From CAWAPD01 sp963783865 (GTDB taxonomy: Bacteria; Actinomycetota; Thermoleophilia; UBA2241): DNA of 64,000 bases. The translations under genes were made by a program, and so were the position numbers. Below are positions 17,267 to 26,503 of the stretch, piece by piece (position 1 is the stretch's first letter; each line of letters starts with the position of its first letter). Under the pieces are notes generated by a model that did not search any database, was not told the origin of the DNA, and saw only the letters and a program-made list of their open reading frames with translations. Location: the NCBI GenBank assembly GCA_963783865.1, contig CAWAPD010000002.1, positions 248,001 through 312,000 on the forward strand. Reading direction: 5' to 3'.

Positions 17267-18073
17267 ATGAGTGATCCGGCACCGCACCTGACCGACCGCG
17301 AGATGGCCGATCTCTGCGCCTTCGCCGACGGCAGCCTGCCGGCCGAGCGCCGGCCCGAGGTCGAGGCCCGTATCGCCGCTTCTCCCGCACTGCTGGCGCT
17401 CGTCGAGCGTCAGCAGTGCGCCGTCGCGGCGACACGGGCCCTTCCCGACGAACCGGTGCCGCCGTCGCTGGCCGACGCGGTCGCCACGGCCGGTCATGCG
17501 CGCTCGCCCGCCGCCGCGCGCTCACGTCGCCGCTCGTGGCGGCTCGGCTTCGGCCTCGCCGCCGCGGCTACGCTCGCAGCGGTGGTGGCGGTCGTGCTGG
17601 TCCTTGCCGTCGGCCCAGGGTCGAACGGCCCTTCGGTGGCCGACGTCGCGCGACTGTCGACCTTGCCGCCGAACGGTCCCGCGCCGGCGCGCGCGGGGAC
17701 CGCCGGGACCGAGCTCGCGGCCGACGTCCAAGGCGTCACCTTCCCGGACCTGTCCGCGACCTACGGCTGGCGGGCGGCGGGGGTGCGCGACGGCAGCGTG
17801 GGCGGGCGCGACGCCACGGTCGTCTACTACGACCGGGCCGGCGACCGGATCGCGTACGCGATCGTCGCCGGCCCCGGCCTGTCGTCTCCGCGTGGGGGCC
17901 AGACCGTGACCGTGGACGGCGTCCCGTACCAGACCTTGACGCTGGGCGGCCGACCCGCCGTGACCTGGCGGCGCGGCGGGCACACCTGCGTGCTGACCGG
18001 GTCCGCGCCTGTGCACGAATTGCTGACGCTCGCGGCCTGGTCGACCGCGAGCGGCGGGACGATCATCCGCTAG
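17267..18073 (+). CDS. anti-sigma factor (membrane-spanning)
   Basis: Protein of about 268 residues. The start is set at ATG 17267 after CAGGAACC; ATG 17249 would add six residues. An N-terminal cytoplasmic domain resembles anti-sigma N-termini (LTDREMADLCAFADGSLPAE with ARIAASPALLALVERQQ). The zinc His-x3-Cys-x2-Cys motif is absent, so it is not a classical ZAS domain. One membrane helix, AAAATLAAVVAVVLVLAV, lies near residues 95-118. The extracytoplasmic part (about 120-268) contains GGHTCVLTG. It overlaps tail-to-tail by 11 bases with an ECF sigma gene, its most likely partner. Confidence 0.75.
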   Translation: MSDPAPHLTDREMADLCAFADGSLPAERRPEVEARIAASPALLALVERQQCAVAATRALPDEPVPPSLADAVATAGHARSPAAARSRRRSWRLGFGLAAAATLAAVVAVVLVLAVGPGSNGPSVADVARLSTLPPNGPAPARAGTAGTELAADVQGVTFPDLSATYGWRAAGVRDGSVGGRDATVVYYDRAGDRIAYAIVAGPGLSSPRGGQTVTVDGVPYQTLTLGGRPAVTWRRGGHTCVLTGSAPVHELLTLAAWSTASGGTIIR

Positions 18074-18515
18074 GATCCCGCTCCGGTTCGAGCCGCCGGG
18101 CCACGCGGTCCCGGCCCCGGAAGAGCCTGCTGGTCACCGTGCCCTCGGGCACGCCCAGGACGCGCGCCGCCTCCTGGTACGAGAGACCGCTGACGTCGAC
18201 GGCGACGAGCGCGTCGCGGTACTCGTCGGGCAGCTCGGCGATCGCCGTGTAGACCTCGGCCGCCTCCGTCGCCCTGGCGGGATCGTCGCTCGCCGGCGCG
18301 CGAAGGGGAGCGTCGTCGTCGAAGGGCGCCGTCTGGGGACGCCTGCCCGCCGCCCGCCGCTGGCTCACGAGCGTGTTGTGCATGGCCCGCATCAGGTACC
18401 CCACCTCGTCCTCGTCGCGCAGCCAGCGTGGCCGCTCCAGTACGCGGGCGCACGTCTCCTGCACCAGGTCCTCGGCGTCCGCGCGAGATCCAGTCCACGC
18501 GCGGGCGGCGCGCAA
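18063..18515 (-). CDS. ECF RNA polymerase sigma factor
   Basis: Sigma factor of about 150 residues from TTG 18515. Region 2 is visible (RADAEDLVQETCARVLERP and EVGYLMRAMHNTLVSQRR) and region 4 follows (ELPDEYRDALVAVDVSGLSY, then LGVPEGTVTSRLFRGRDR). The frame stays open upstream to the preceding stop at 18578 and encodes residues that look like native region 2 (DPDRVVEHLPRLLRAARAW), yet no ATG, GTG or TTG lies there. Translation may therefore start at a CTG or be coupled to the upstream DUF4242 gene. The 3' end overlaps the convergent anti-sigma gene. Confidence 0.82.
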   Translation of the reverse strand: MRAARAWTGSRADAEDLVQETCARVLERPRWLRDEDEVGYLMRAMHNTLVSQRRAAGRRPQTAPFDDDAPLRAPASDDPARATEAAEVYTAIAELPDEYRDALVAVDVSGLSYQEAARVLGVPEGTVTSRLFRGRDRVARRLEPERDPSG

Positions 18516-18577
18516 CAGGCGCGGCAGGTGCTCGACGACCCGGTCGGGATCGAGCCGGCGTGGGACCAGCGACCGGG

Positions 18578-18829
18578 CTACTTGCCTTCCTCAACCTCAT
18601 AGATCTCGTCGGCGACGAGACCGTGAGCTTCGCGATGGACCTCGGCCGCGTCCTCGGACGTCGGCGCTTCCACCAGGCAGAAGATCCGGCCGGCCTTCTC
18701 GTCGACCCAGTACTGCTTGTAGTCGACGCCGCGGTCCTTCTGCGTGACTACGTCTTTGCGGTGTGCTTCGGCCACGTCGTCGAGCGTCACTCCGCCGTCC
18801 ATCTTGTGGATATCCATGTACAAGGGCAC
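18578..18829 (-). CDS. DUF4242 protein (SCO4226-type nickel-binding family)
   Basis: Small protein of 83 residues. GTG start at 18829 follows GGGAGGCGACC. It opens VPLYMDIHKMDGG and carries EAHRKDV and a CLVEAPTSEDAAEVHREAHG segment; the paired histidines match the DUF4242 ferredoxin-like fold, of which Streptomyces SCO4226 binds nickel. Metal binding here is inferred from the family. It lies directly upstream of the ECF sigma gene (62 bases between stop and annotated start) and could be co-transcribed with it. Confidence 0.85.
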   Translation of the reverse strand: MPLYMDIHKMDGGVTLDDVAEAHRKDVVTQKDRGVDYKQYWVDEKAGRIFCLVEAPTSEDAAEVHREAHGLVADEIYEVEEGK

Positions 18830-18955
18830 GGTCGCCTCCCGGTTCTGTCGTGATGATGCTGCGCGCTGGCGCAGTGGGTGGTGGCTTCCACCCGGACTTC
18901 CGCGCGAAACCGATGGCCGCCGGCCCCCGTGCCGCGAGGCCGACCGGCGAGGGCC

Positions 18956-20330
18956 TCAAGCCGTGGCCGCCCCGCGGACCTTCCGGGCACAGTCGATCAT
19001 CGCGGCGAGGCTGCGTTCGACGTCCTCGTCCCTCGTCGCCCACGACGAGAAGCTCACGCGCATCGCCGCACGCCCCTGCCAGACCGTGCCGCCGGCCCAG
19101 CAGGCGCCGTCCCTCTGGACGGCCGTGACGACACGCCGGGTCGTCTCCTCGTCGCCGAACGAGACCAGCACCTGGTTCAGCACCACGTCGTTCAGGACCT
19201 CGTAGCCCGCCTCCCGCAGCCCCTCGGCCAGGCGCTGGGCGTGCCGGCAACACCGCTCGACGAGCTCGGCCACACCCGACGCGCCGAGCGTGCGCAGCGC
19301 CGCCCACACCTCGACCCCGCGCGCGCGCCGCGACAGCTCAGGCGTGTAGAAGCTGGGTTCGCGCGCGCCGTCGGTCGGCAGATAGGCCGCGCTCACCGAC
19401 ATCGCGGCCGGCAGGAGGCCGGGCTCGCGCACGAAGGCCAGGCCGCTGTCGTAGGGCACGTTGAGCCACTTGTGCGCGTCCGTCGCCCACGAGTCGGCCT
19501 CCGGCAGGCCCGCGACGAGCCCCGCCAGCGACGGCGAGGCTGCGGCCCAGAGGCCGAACGCGCCGTCGACGTGGACCCAGACGCCCTGCTCGTGGGCGCC
19601 AGCCGCGATCTCACCCAGGGGATCGATGGCGCCCGTGTTGACGTTGCCCGCCTGCACGCAGAGGATGGCGGGCGGTTCCAGGCGCGGTAAGAGCTCGGCG
19701 CGCATCCTGCCCTGTCCATCGACGGGAACGCGCACGACGCGGTCGCGCCCGAGACCGAGCATGCCCAGGGCCTTGAACAGAGAGGGATGCGCCTCATCGC
19801 CGACGACCACCGTGATCGGCGGCGCGCCGAACAGCCCGTCCGACTCGACGTCCCAGCCCTCGCGCGCGAGCACGTCGTGGCGCGCCGCCGCCAGCGCGAC
19901 GAAGTTCGCCACGGTGGCGCCGGTGACGAAGGCGACGTCGGACGAGGCCGGCAGGCCGAGGAGCTCGAGCAGCCAGCGTCGCGCGACGGACTCGAGCGTG
20001 GCCCCGATCGGCGACGCGACGACCAGGCCGGCCGGCTGGTCCCAGGCGGCGGCGAGCCAGTTCGCCGCCACGGTCACCGGCAGTGAGCCGCCGATGACGA
20101 AGCCGAAGAAGCGCCGGCCGGCCGTGCCCAGGGTCGCCGGCGACCCGACCTCGTCGAGGAGCGCCAGGGTCTCGCGCGGATCGACGGGCCGACGCGGCAG
20201 CGGTTCGTCGAGCCGCGTCAGCCCGTCGAGCGCCTGGTCCGAGGGCGCGACCGCACGCTCCTGAAGCTCCTCGAGGTATCGCGACGCACGCTGCGCCGCC
20301 TCCAGCAGCAGACTCGTCCACGGCCGGCAT
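18956..20330 (-). CDS. pyridoxal-phosphate-dependent decarboxylase (group II), start region frameshifted
   Basis: PLP enzyme of about 458 residues in the aromatic-L-amino-acid/glutamate decarboxylase family. VTGATVANFVALAAARHDVL, VGDEAHPSLFKALGMLG and WVHVDGAFGLWAA (cofactor-pairing Asp) precede the Schiff-base lysine in WATDAHKWLNVPYDSG. The only good start, ATG 20330 behind GAAGGGAGACAG, is one base out of frame with the rest. Removing one base near 20311-20313 would give MPAVDELLLEAAQ and restore it. A GTG at 20392 is in frame but lacks a ribosome site and adds a basic N-terminus. The substrate cannot be read from sequence; decarboxylases of this type make amines. Confidence 0.8.
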
Positions 20331-20471
20331 CTGTCTCCCTTCTCGGAACGGGCTCGAGCTCGCGCCCGCCTGACGACTCCGCACGGGCTCACGTCGTGCT
20401 GAGGTGGTTGCCCCCCGTCCCGAGCGCGGTAACCGTTGTCATCGCCGACGACGGCCCGGGCTGCCGGAGCC

Positions 20472-21141
20472 TCAGGACGGCTGGCGTCGCAGGTCGGCCA
20501 CGACCCGCACCGTCAGCTGCCTGATCGACTGAAGGACGACGTCGGCCAGGGCCAGCGCTTCCGGAGCCGGAGGGAACCGCGGAGTGGGCACGGCGACGAC
20601 GGCGAGCCCGGCATCGTGCGCCGCCCGCAGGCCGTTCGTCGAGTCCTCGATCGCCACCGCGCAGGCGCAGGAGACGCCGAGGCGGTCGCAGGCCTCGAGG
20701 TACACGTCGGGCGCCGGTTTGCCCACGCCGACGTCGTCGGAGGACGACCCAGGCGCTGAAGTCGTCGGCGAGCCCGGTCGCTCGCAGCACCCAGTCGATC
20801 AGCTCGGGCGGCGACGACGAGGCGAGGCCCAGCCGGTAGGCGCGCGCGAGGCCGTGCACGGCCTCGCGCGCGCCCTCGACCAGCGGCACGTCCCGCTCGT
20901 AGCGCTCTCGCATGAGCGCCACGACGCCGGCGATGATCTCCGTCTCCGGCTGCGGCACGGCGAAGCGCTCCTTGATGTGATGCGCCCACTGCCACGAGTC
21001 GGCGCCCATCACGGCACGCTGGTCCTCCTCGGTCCAGTCTCCGCCGTACCGCTTCGAGAAGGCGGCCCGGGCCGCGTGCCAAGCCTCCTCCGAGTCGAGG
21101 ATGACGCCGTCCAGGTCGAAGATCGCCGAGCTGATCGCCAT
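20472..21141 (-). pseudogene. HAD-superfamily hydrolase (subfamily IA), one-base frameshift
   Basis: Phosphatase or phosphomutase-like protein of about 222 residues in two frames. The first part starts at ATG 21141 with the catalytic loop IFDLDGVILDSEE, and includes the cap domain and the LGLASSSPPELIDWVL motif II. The second part carries GVGKPAPDVYLEA (motif III Lys) and AVAIEDSTNGLRAAHDAG (motif IV). The break is at a CCC run, 20748-20750; dropping one base gives DDFSAWSSSDDVGVGKPAPD, a perfect join. All motifs are intact, so a sequencing or assembly error is as likely as real decay. A -10-like TAACCT lies 9 bases before the ATG. Confidence 0.8.
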
Positions 21142-21203
21142 GCCGGACGTAGGTTACCCGCGGCCCCCCGACCGGCACGCCAAGCCACCGATGCCGGGCC
21201 CCC

Positions 21204-24200
21204 TCAGCGCACGGTCAGCGTGCGGCTCGCCGCCCGCAGCTGCGGGTTGCCGGCCGCATCGACGGCGTAGACCGTGAACCTGTAGCGGCCCTTGGCCAGC
21301 TTGCAGCGGAACCTCGCCCGGTAGGTGGTCAGCGGGTCGGCCGTCTTGGTGCCGGGGTGCAGGGTGGCCACGAGCTTGTTGTGGCGGTCGCGCAGCTTGA
21401 TCGTCACCGTCACGCTGCCGGCGCTCGGGGCCAGGTCCCCGACGCGGTACTTGAGGCTCGCCACCTTGCCGCGCCTGACGCTGGCCGCGGCCGGGGCTTT
21501 GGTGGTCGGGCGCACGGTGTCGAGGTTGACGGTCAGCGTCTTGGCCGTCTCGGTGTGGCCCAGCGCGTCGATCGAGTAGTACTCGACGGCGTGGGGCCCG
21601 TCGAGCGCATGGGTGGCCGTGTCGGCGGCCACCGTCAGGCTGCTGCCCGGCGTCCAGGTCAGGCCGGCGTCGGTCGAGTAGGCGGTCAGGGCCGGGCCGC
21701 CGCTCATGCCGGCGCCGGCGTCGTGGGGCGTGAGGGTGATGGTGACGTCGCGCCCATACCAGCCGCTGGCCCGCGACGGTACGGTCGAGACGGCGGTGTC
21801 GGGGGGCAGGGTGTCGATGCGCGCCTCACAGGTCTGCGCAGAAGCCACGTTGCCGATGCTGTCGGTCGAGCGGTAGGAGATGATCGTGACGCCGTCGGTC
21901 GTGTGGCCCACCGGGTCTGCCGCGACCGTCGCCACGGTGCCGGTCGTCCAGTGAGCGCCGCCGTCGGTCGAGTACTCGGTCCTCGCCAGGCCGCCGCTCA
22001 TGCCCGAGCCGGCGTCGAGCGCACTGAACGTGACGCTGACGTCGGAGTCGTGCCACGCCGCATCGGCGCCCGAGGGCGTCGTCGCCGGAGCCGTGGTGTC
22101 GATCAGCACGGTGGCGGTCGGCGCCGGCGTCTCGGTGTTGCCGGCCGCGTCGGTCGAGCGCCAGGTGACCGTGTTGGAACCGTCGGTCGAGTGCAGGGCG
22201 GCGTCGGCGTGGACGGTCACGCTCGTGCCGGTGGACCAGCTCGCGCCGCCATTGGTCGAGTACTCCGTCTTGGCCGGGCCGCCGCTCATGCCGGCGGGGC
22301 CGGCGTCCACGGGCGTGAGGGTCAGGCCGACGTCGGTCTTGTGCCAGAGGGCGTCGGCCCCGCTCACGCCCGTCGTCGGCGCCTGGGTGTCGACGTTCAC
22401 GGTCGTCGACCTGGTCGTCTCGGCGTTGCCGACGGCGTCGGTCGAGTAGTAGGAGATCGTGTGGACGCCGTCGGCCGTATGGCCGACGGCGTCGACGTGC
22501 ACGGTCGCGCTCGTGCCGGCCGTCCAGTGCGCGCCGCCGTCGGTCGAATACCAGGTCCCGGCAGAGCCGCCGCTCATGCCCGAGCCGCCGTCCGTGGGCG
22601 TGAAGGTCACGGTCGTGTCGGCGTTGTGCCAGGTCGATCCGCCCCCGGTCTGCGCGGTCACCGGCGGCGCCGTGTCCATATTGACGGTGGTCGTCTTGGT
22701 CGCCTCGAGGTTGCCGATAGCGTCGGTCGAGCGGTAGCTGATCGTGTGGACGCCGTCGGTCGTGTGGCCGGTGGCGTCGGCCGTGATGGTCAGGCTCGCG
22801 CCGGTCGTCCACGTCGTGCCGCCGTTGGTGGAGTACTCGGTCTTGGCCGAACCGCCGCTCATGCCCGACCCGCCGTCGGTGGGGCTGAAGGTCACGGTCG
22901 TGTCGACCTTGCGCCACGCCGGGCCGCCTCCCGACTGGCCGGTCGTCGGCGCCGTCGCGTCGAGGGTGATCGAGTCGGACTGCGCATAGACGTTGGCGGA
23001 GGCGTCCTCGTACTGCGCCTCGACGGTCCGCGGGCCGTCGGCCCCAGCCGCGAGCGTCCAGCTCTTGGTAGCCGAGTAGGACTGCCACGCCGGCCATGCG
23101 TCGCCCTGGTTGCGGAACCGCATCTGCGTGGCGCCGACGATCGCCGAGGCAAGGGTCACCGCGGTGCTCTTCGTGTAGGCGGCATCGCCGTTGACGACCA
23201 TCGTGCCGCTCATCGGCACGAAGACGCCGTAGATCCAGGCGATGCCGGCGGCGTCACCCGGGTCGAGGCTGCGCTTCTGCACCCCGCTGCTGCCGTACCC
23301 GTACATGACCTTGCTCGTGTCCCTGGGGCCGTAGAGGTCGCGCAGATTGAGCGTGTGACCCAGCTCGTGCGTGGCGATCGACTGGATGTCGTAGCTGCCG
23401 CTCGTGCCGTCGCTCCAGGTGTAGTCGTCGTTGAATTCGATGTCGGCCTCGGTCAGCGTCGAGCCCGAGTACCAGTAGGTCGCCTGGGCCAGCACGCCGG
23501 ACGGCAGGCCGGTCCCCCAGAGGATGTCGTTGTGCCCGTCCAGGGCCTTCGCGGTGGTCGAGCACAGGCCTCCGTCGGTGAAGGCGAACTTCGAGTCGCC
23601 GTTCCAGGTCGAGGCGCCGGCGTCGACGAGCGCTTCCTCGCCGGCGGTGTCCGGCGTGTTGGGATCGACGCGGTACGTCATCCCCAGGCCGCTCCACTTG
23701 GTGCCGCCGTAACCGAACGGGACCGAGAAGCCGTCGTAGCCGGGGCCGAGGTTGCTGGAGCCGTCGAGGACCGACACGGGGCCGCTCCCCGACGATGCGG
23801 GATACCCGTTGACCGTCGCGACGGGGACGGTACAGACGATCTGCGTATCGCTCCACGACGTGACCGGTCCCTGGATCGTGTCGTTGCCGTCGTAGTAGAA
23901 GTTGACCTGGCCGATCCCCTGCGTGGCCCCGAAGCCGGTGCCGGTCAGCGTCACCTGCGTGCCGGTACCGGCCGAGGCCGACGCCGGCGAGATGTTCGTG
24001 ATCGTCGGCAGCGCACCGTTCTTCTTGGTCAGGAGGACGTTGTCGACGTAGGCGCCCTCGGCGACGGAGCCCGAGTTGGAGATGAACTCGAAGCCGACCC
24101 ACACCTGGGGCTGGCCGAGGAAGCTCTGGCTCGAGAAGTTGCCCAGGTCCATGGTCTCGTGCAGCCAGCCCCCCGAGGTGAACCACTGCCATCCCATCTC

Positions 24201-25085
24201 CGTGAAGTTGGAGCCGTCGGTCGAGAAGCCGAAGGCGAACCAGTCGCCGCTCGACAGGTCCAACCAGGTGTCGAAGACCAGCGAGGCCGAGGTGGCGTCG
24301 CTCAGGTCGAAGGGGCCAGCGACCATCCAGCTGTCCATGTTGCTGGCGTACGGTCCCGGGGCCGGGATCGAGCTCTGGGCGCAGTAGGCCGAGTACGAGC
24401 CGTTGCCGGGACGATAGGTGGAGCGGCCCCAGGTGGGTGAGCCCGACGTCGTCCAGCCGGTCATGCCCGATTCGAAGCCGCTGTTGAGGAGGGTGACGGT
24501 GGCATCGGCGTCGACGCCGCGGGAGGCCGGCACGGGCGGCAGCCCAAGAGCCGGCTGCGGCAGCGTCGCCTCACCGGCGGGTTGCGGCAGCTTGCTCGCC
24601 GGCAGGCCGGCGGCGGCGCGGCGGATGACGCCCTCGGCGGCGCGCAAGGGCGCGCCGCCGAGGGCGGGCACCGCGCCGCCCACGACCGGCAGCGTCCCCT
24701 CGCTCCAGCCGACGATCCGGCGCCGAGCGTCGAGGAACAGGATGTACCGCGCGCCCGGAGTCAGGACCGGCACGTCTTCGACGACCTCGCGCACGCCGCC
24801 GAGGGACCCGCCGGGCAGGTGCAGCGTGAGCGTCGCCGGCGCGGCGCCCTTCAGCACGTCCACGACGCGCAGCCTCGTGTCGGTGACGATCGTGCCCCGC
24901 CCGCGGCCTGCGACATGCCGCGGCGCCGATGCCTGCACGCGCGCGACGACGATGGTGTGCGCCATGGTGCTGAGCTTGGGCACGGAGAGCTTGACGAGGG
25001 TCGCCTGCGCCGATCCGCCGGCTGCCTGCAGGCAGAGGAGAACCAGTGCGGCCGCGACGGCGGCGCGTCGCAGGTGCTTCGACAT
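21204..25085 (-). CDS. large secreted matrixin-like metalloprotease with five Ig-like repeats
   Basis: Secreted protein of 1293 residues; ATG at 25085 opens a signal peptide cleaved near GSAQA. Domains in order: a beta-rich N-terminal region (30-170), a carbohydrate-binding-like jelly-roll (about 200-355, LNSGFESGMTGW onward), an IPT/TIG domain (about 360-455, ITNISPASASAGTGTQVTLT), a metzincin domain (about 465-640), then five repeats of about 95 residues and a terminal Ig-like domain. The zinc site is HELGHTLNLRD with His573, Glu574, His577 and Asp583, and a Met-turn in KVMYGYGS. Likely degrades extracellular protein. It is monocistronic. Confidence 0.85.
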   Translation of the reverse strand: MSKHLRRAAVAAALVLLCLQAAGGSAQATLVKLSVPKLSTMAHTIVVARVQASAPRHVAGRGRGTIVTDTRLRVVDVLKGAAPATLTLHLPGGSLGGVREVVEDVPVLTPGARYILFLDARRRIVGWSEGTLPVVGGAVPALGGAPLRAAEGVIRRAAAGLPASKLPQPAGEATLPQPALGLPPVPASRGVDADATVTLLNSGFESGMTGWTTSGSPTWGRSTYRPGNGSYSAYCAQSSIPAPGPYASNMDSWMVAGPFDLSDATSASLVFDTWLDLSSGDWFAFGFSTDGSNFTEMGWQWFTSGGWLHETMDLGNFSSQSFLGQPQVWVGFEFISNSGSVAEGAYVDNVLLTKKNGALPTITNISPASASAGTGTQVTLTGTGFGATQGIGQVNFYYDGNDTIQGPVTSWSDTQIVCTVPVATVNGYPASSGSGPVSVLDGSSNLGPGYDGFSVPFGYGGTKWSGLGMTYRVDPNTPDTAGEEALVDAGASTWNGDSKFAFTDGGLCSTTAKALDGHNDILWGTGLPSGVLAQATYWYSGSTLTEADIEFNDDYTWSDGTSGSYDIQSIATHELGHTLNLRDLYGPRDTSKVMYGYGSSGVQKRSLDPGDAAGIAWIYGVFVPMSGTMVVNGDAAYTKSTAVTLASAIVGATQMRFRNQGDAWPAWQSYSATKSWTLAAGADGPRTVEAQYEDASANVYAQSDSITLDATAPTTGQSGGGPAWRKVDTTVTFSPTDGGSGMSGGSAKTEYSTNGGTTWTTGASLTITADATGHTTDGVHTISYRSTDAIGNLEATKTTTVNMDTAPPVTAQTGGGSTWHNADTTVTFTPTDGGSGMSGGSAGTWYSTDGGAHWTAGTSATVHVDAVGHTADGVHTISYYSTDAVGNAETTRSTTVNVDTQAPTTGVSGADALWHKTDVGLTLTPVDAGPAGMSGGPAKTEYSTNGGASWSTGTSVTVHADAALHSTDGSNTVTWRSTDAAGNTETPAPTATVLIDTTAPATTPSGADAAWHDSDVSVTFSALDAGSGMSGGLARTEYSTDGGAHWTTGTVATVAADPVGHTTDGVTIISYRSTDSIGNVASAQTCEARIDTLPPDTAVSTVPSRASGWYGRDVTITLTPHDAGAGMSGGPALTAYSTDAGLTWTPGSSLTVAADTATHALDGPHAVEYYSIDALGHTETAKTLTVNLDTVRPTTKAPAAASVRRGKVASLKYRVGDLAPSAGSVTVTIKLRDRHNKLVATLHPGTKTADPLTTYRARFRCKLAKGRYRFTVYAVDAAGNPQLRAASRTLTVR
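21520..22975 (-). repeat. five tandem coding repeats (about 285 bp each) in the metalloprotease
   Basis: Each unit starts near D-T-x-x-P and shares W-x4-DV-x-VTF, GSGMSGG, YSTDGG, W-x-TG, HTTDG and RSTD-x-x-GN. Units two and four are most alike. The pattern matches bacterial Ig-like (OmpL47-type) repeats on surface proteins. Copy number may vary between strains by recombination. Confidence 0.8.
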
Positions 25086-25359
25086 GTCCGTCTCCCTCTC
25101 TCGGTGCGGAACGCTGGCGCCCGGGCCGGGGCGTGCCCCGCCCGTGGCTCGGTCGCACTCTCCCTATCGGCAACCGGCCGCCGCCGCCATACCCCTACGC
25201 TCCGCCGCGCCCCACCGAGCTCCCGCTCTCCAGCGAGTGACCGCAACCGTCCGGGCGGGTGCTGTTGTTCGGGTAGACTGTGAGCGTCCGCGGCGGCGAT
25301 CCGTCGTCCGCAATCGTCGGTGCCCCCCGCGAGGCCCGCGCACCGCTTGGTGGAGAAGC

Positions 25360-26463
25360 ATGCGGAGAACGCGCCGCATACAGGAGGGAGACACCAGACG
25401 TCGCGCCTTGGCGCGCGGCCTTCGTTGTCGTTCGCCTCTGATCCTCGTAGCGGCGGCATTGCTCACCGTCGCCGCCCTGGCCGGGCTGCAGTGGTTCATG
25501 GCCAGCGGCGCCTTCACGATCATCCCCGAACGGTTCGTGCTGCGCATCGCCAACGATGACTACGTCCATGTCTCCTACCGGATCGTGGAGCTGAAGCGCA
25601 CCCCGCCGACGATGCCGGTCGTCTACCTGTTCGGCGGGTCCGGCACGATGGAGATGACCCGTAGCGAGAGCGGGCTCGCACAGGCCATCTCCGCCGACGG
25701 CGGCGCCAGCGTCGGCGTGGTGAACCTGGCGACCCACAAGGAGAGCATGGGCGAGACGCTCGCTCTCATCGACAACCTGCCACGCGGCCGGGGCCTGCTG
25801 GCGATCGGACTTTCGCCGAACCGGCTCATCGCGGCGCCGGACGACGACGCCGGCCAGCTCTCGGGCTCGCCGCTCGCCCTGACGAGCCCACACCTGGCCG
25901 CCGTCCTTGCCGGCCGGACATCCCCCGCGAAGCGCCTGCCGGGACAGGTGGCGGGAGCCCTCGACTTCGCACTCTCCTATTTGAACGCGCGTCTCTTCAC
26001 GAAGACGCCGCACCTGCGGCCCGTCACCTACGAGGACCACTACTACACCGACGGCCCGGTCGCCAGCCCTGAGGTGAAGAAGCGGGGCAGCGCCGTCGAG
26101 CTCGCCCGTGAGCGACCGCTCTATGCGGCCAACGTCTCCTACAACCTGTCGGTGCTGGCCGAGTCCATCCGGCTCGGCCGCGAGAAGGGCTACGACGTGG
26201 CCTGCTTCGAACAGCCTCTGGGACCCGAAGCCAGCGGGAGAGCGTGGGACTCCTACCTGGCTACGTACCATGCCGACGTCGCCGGGATCCTCCACGAGCT
26301 GAAGGTGACCGACGTCGACGTGGAACCGAGAGCCGGGCTGCGTGCCGACGACTTCGCCGACCTGTTCCACCTCGTCGATTCGGGGCGCGACAAATGGACG
26401 CCGCCGTTCGCGCACGAAGTCGCACGCATCCTCAAGCGCAGTGGGGAGGTCGCCGGTCCCTAG
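25360..26463 (+). CDS. membrane-anchored SGNH-hydrolase-like protein
   Basis: Protein of 367 residues; ATG at 25360 after GGTGGAGAAGC. A basic N-terminus and one helix (about residues 27-50, LILVAAALLTVAALAGLQWF) anchor an extracytoplasmic domain. VVYLFGGSGTMEMTRSE (Ser94) fits block I of SGNH hydrolases with GGS in place of GDS, and DLFHLVDSGR (Asp334, His337) fits the C-terminal D-x-x-H dyad. Together they suggest an esterase or O-acyl hydrolase acting at the cell surface, but a family assignment was not confirmed. The 274-base gap upstream holds no other gene. Confidence 0.6.
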   Translation: MRRTRRIQEGDTRRRALARGLRCRSPLILVAAALLTVAALAGLQWFMASGAFTIIPERFVLRIANDDYVHVSYRIVELKRTPPTMPVVYLFGGSGTMEMTRSESGLAQAISADGGASVGVVNLATHKESMGETLALIDNLPRGRGLLAIGLSPNRLIAAPDDDAGQLSGSPLALTSPHLAAVLAGRTSPAKRLPGQVAGALDFALSYLNARLFTKTPHLRPVTYEDHYYTDGPVASPEVKKRGSAVELARERPLYAANVSYNLSVLAESIRLGREKGYDVACFEQPLGPEASGRAWDSYLATYHADVAGILHELKVTDVDVEPRAGLRADDFADLFHLVDSGRDKWTPPFAHEVARILKRSGEVAGP

Positions 26464-26503
26464 GCGCCTTGGGGAGCGCCCGGCTTGCGCGCCTCGATCG
26501 ACG

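Noticed and set aside
21520..22975. Regular repeats that could suggest a CRISPR or tandem DNA array
   Set aside because: The period (about 285 bp) and codon-phase conservation show they are protein-domain repeats in the metalloprotease.
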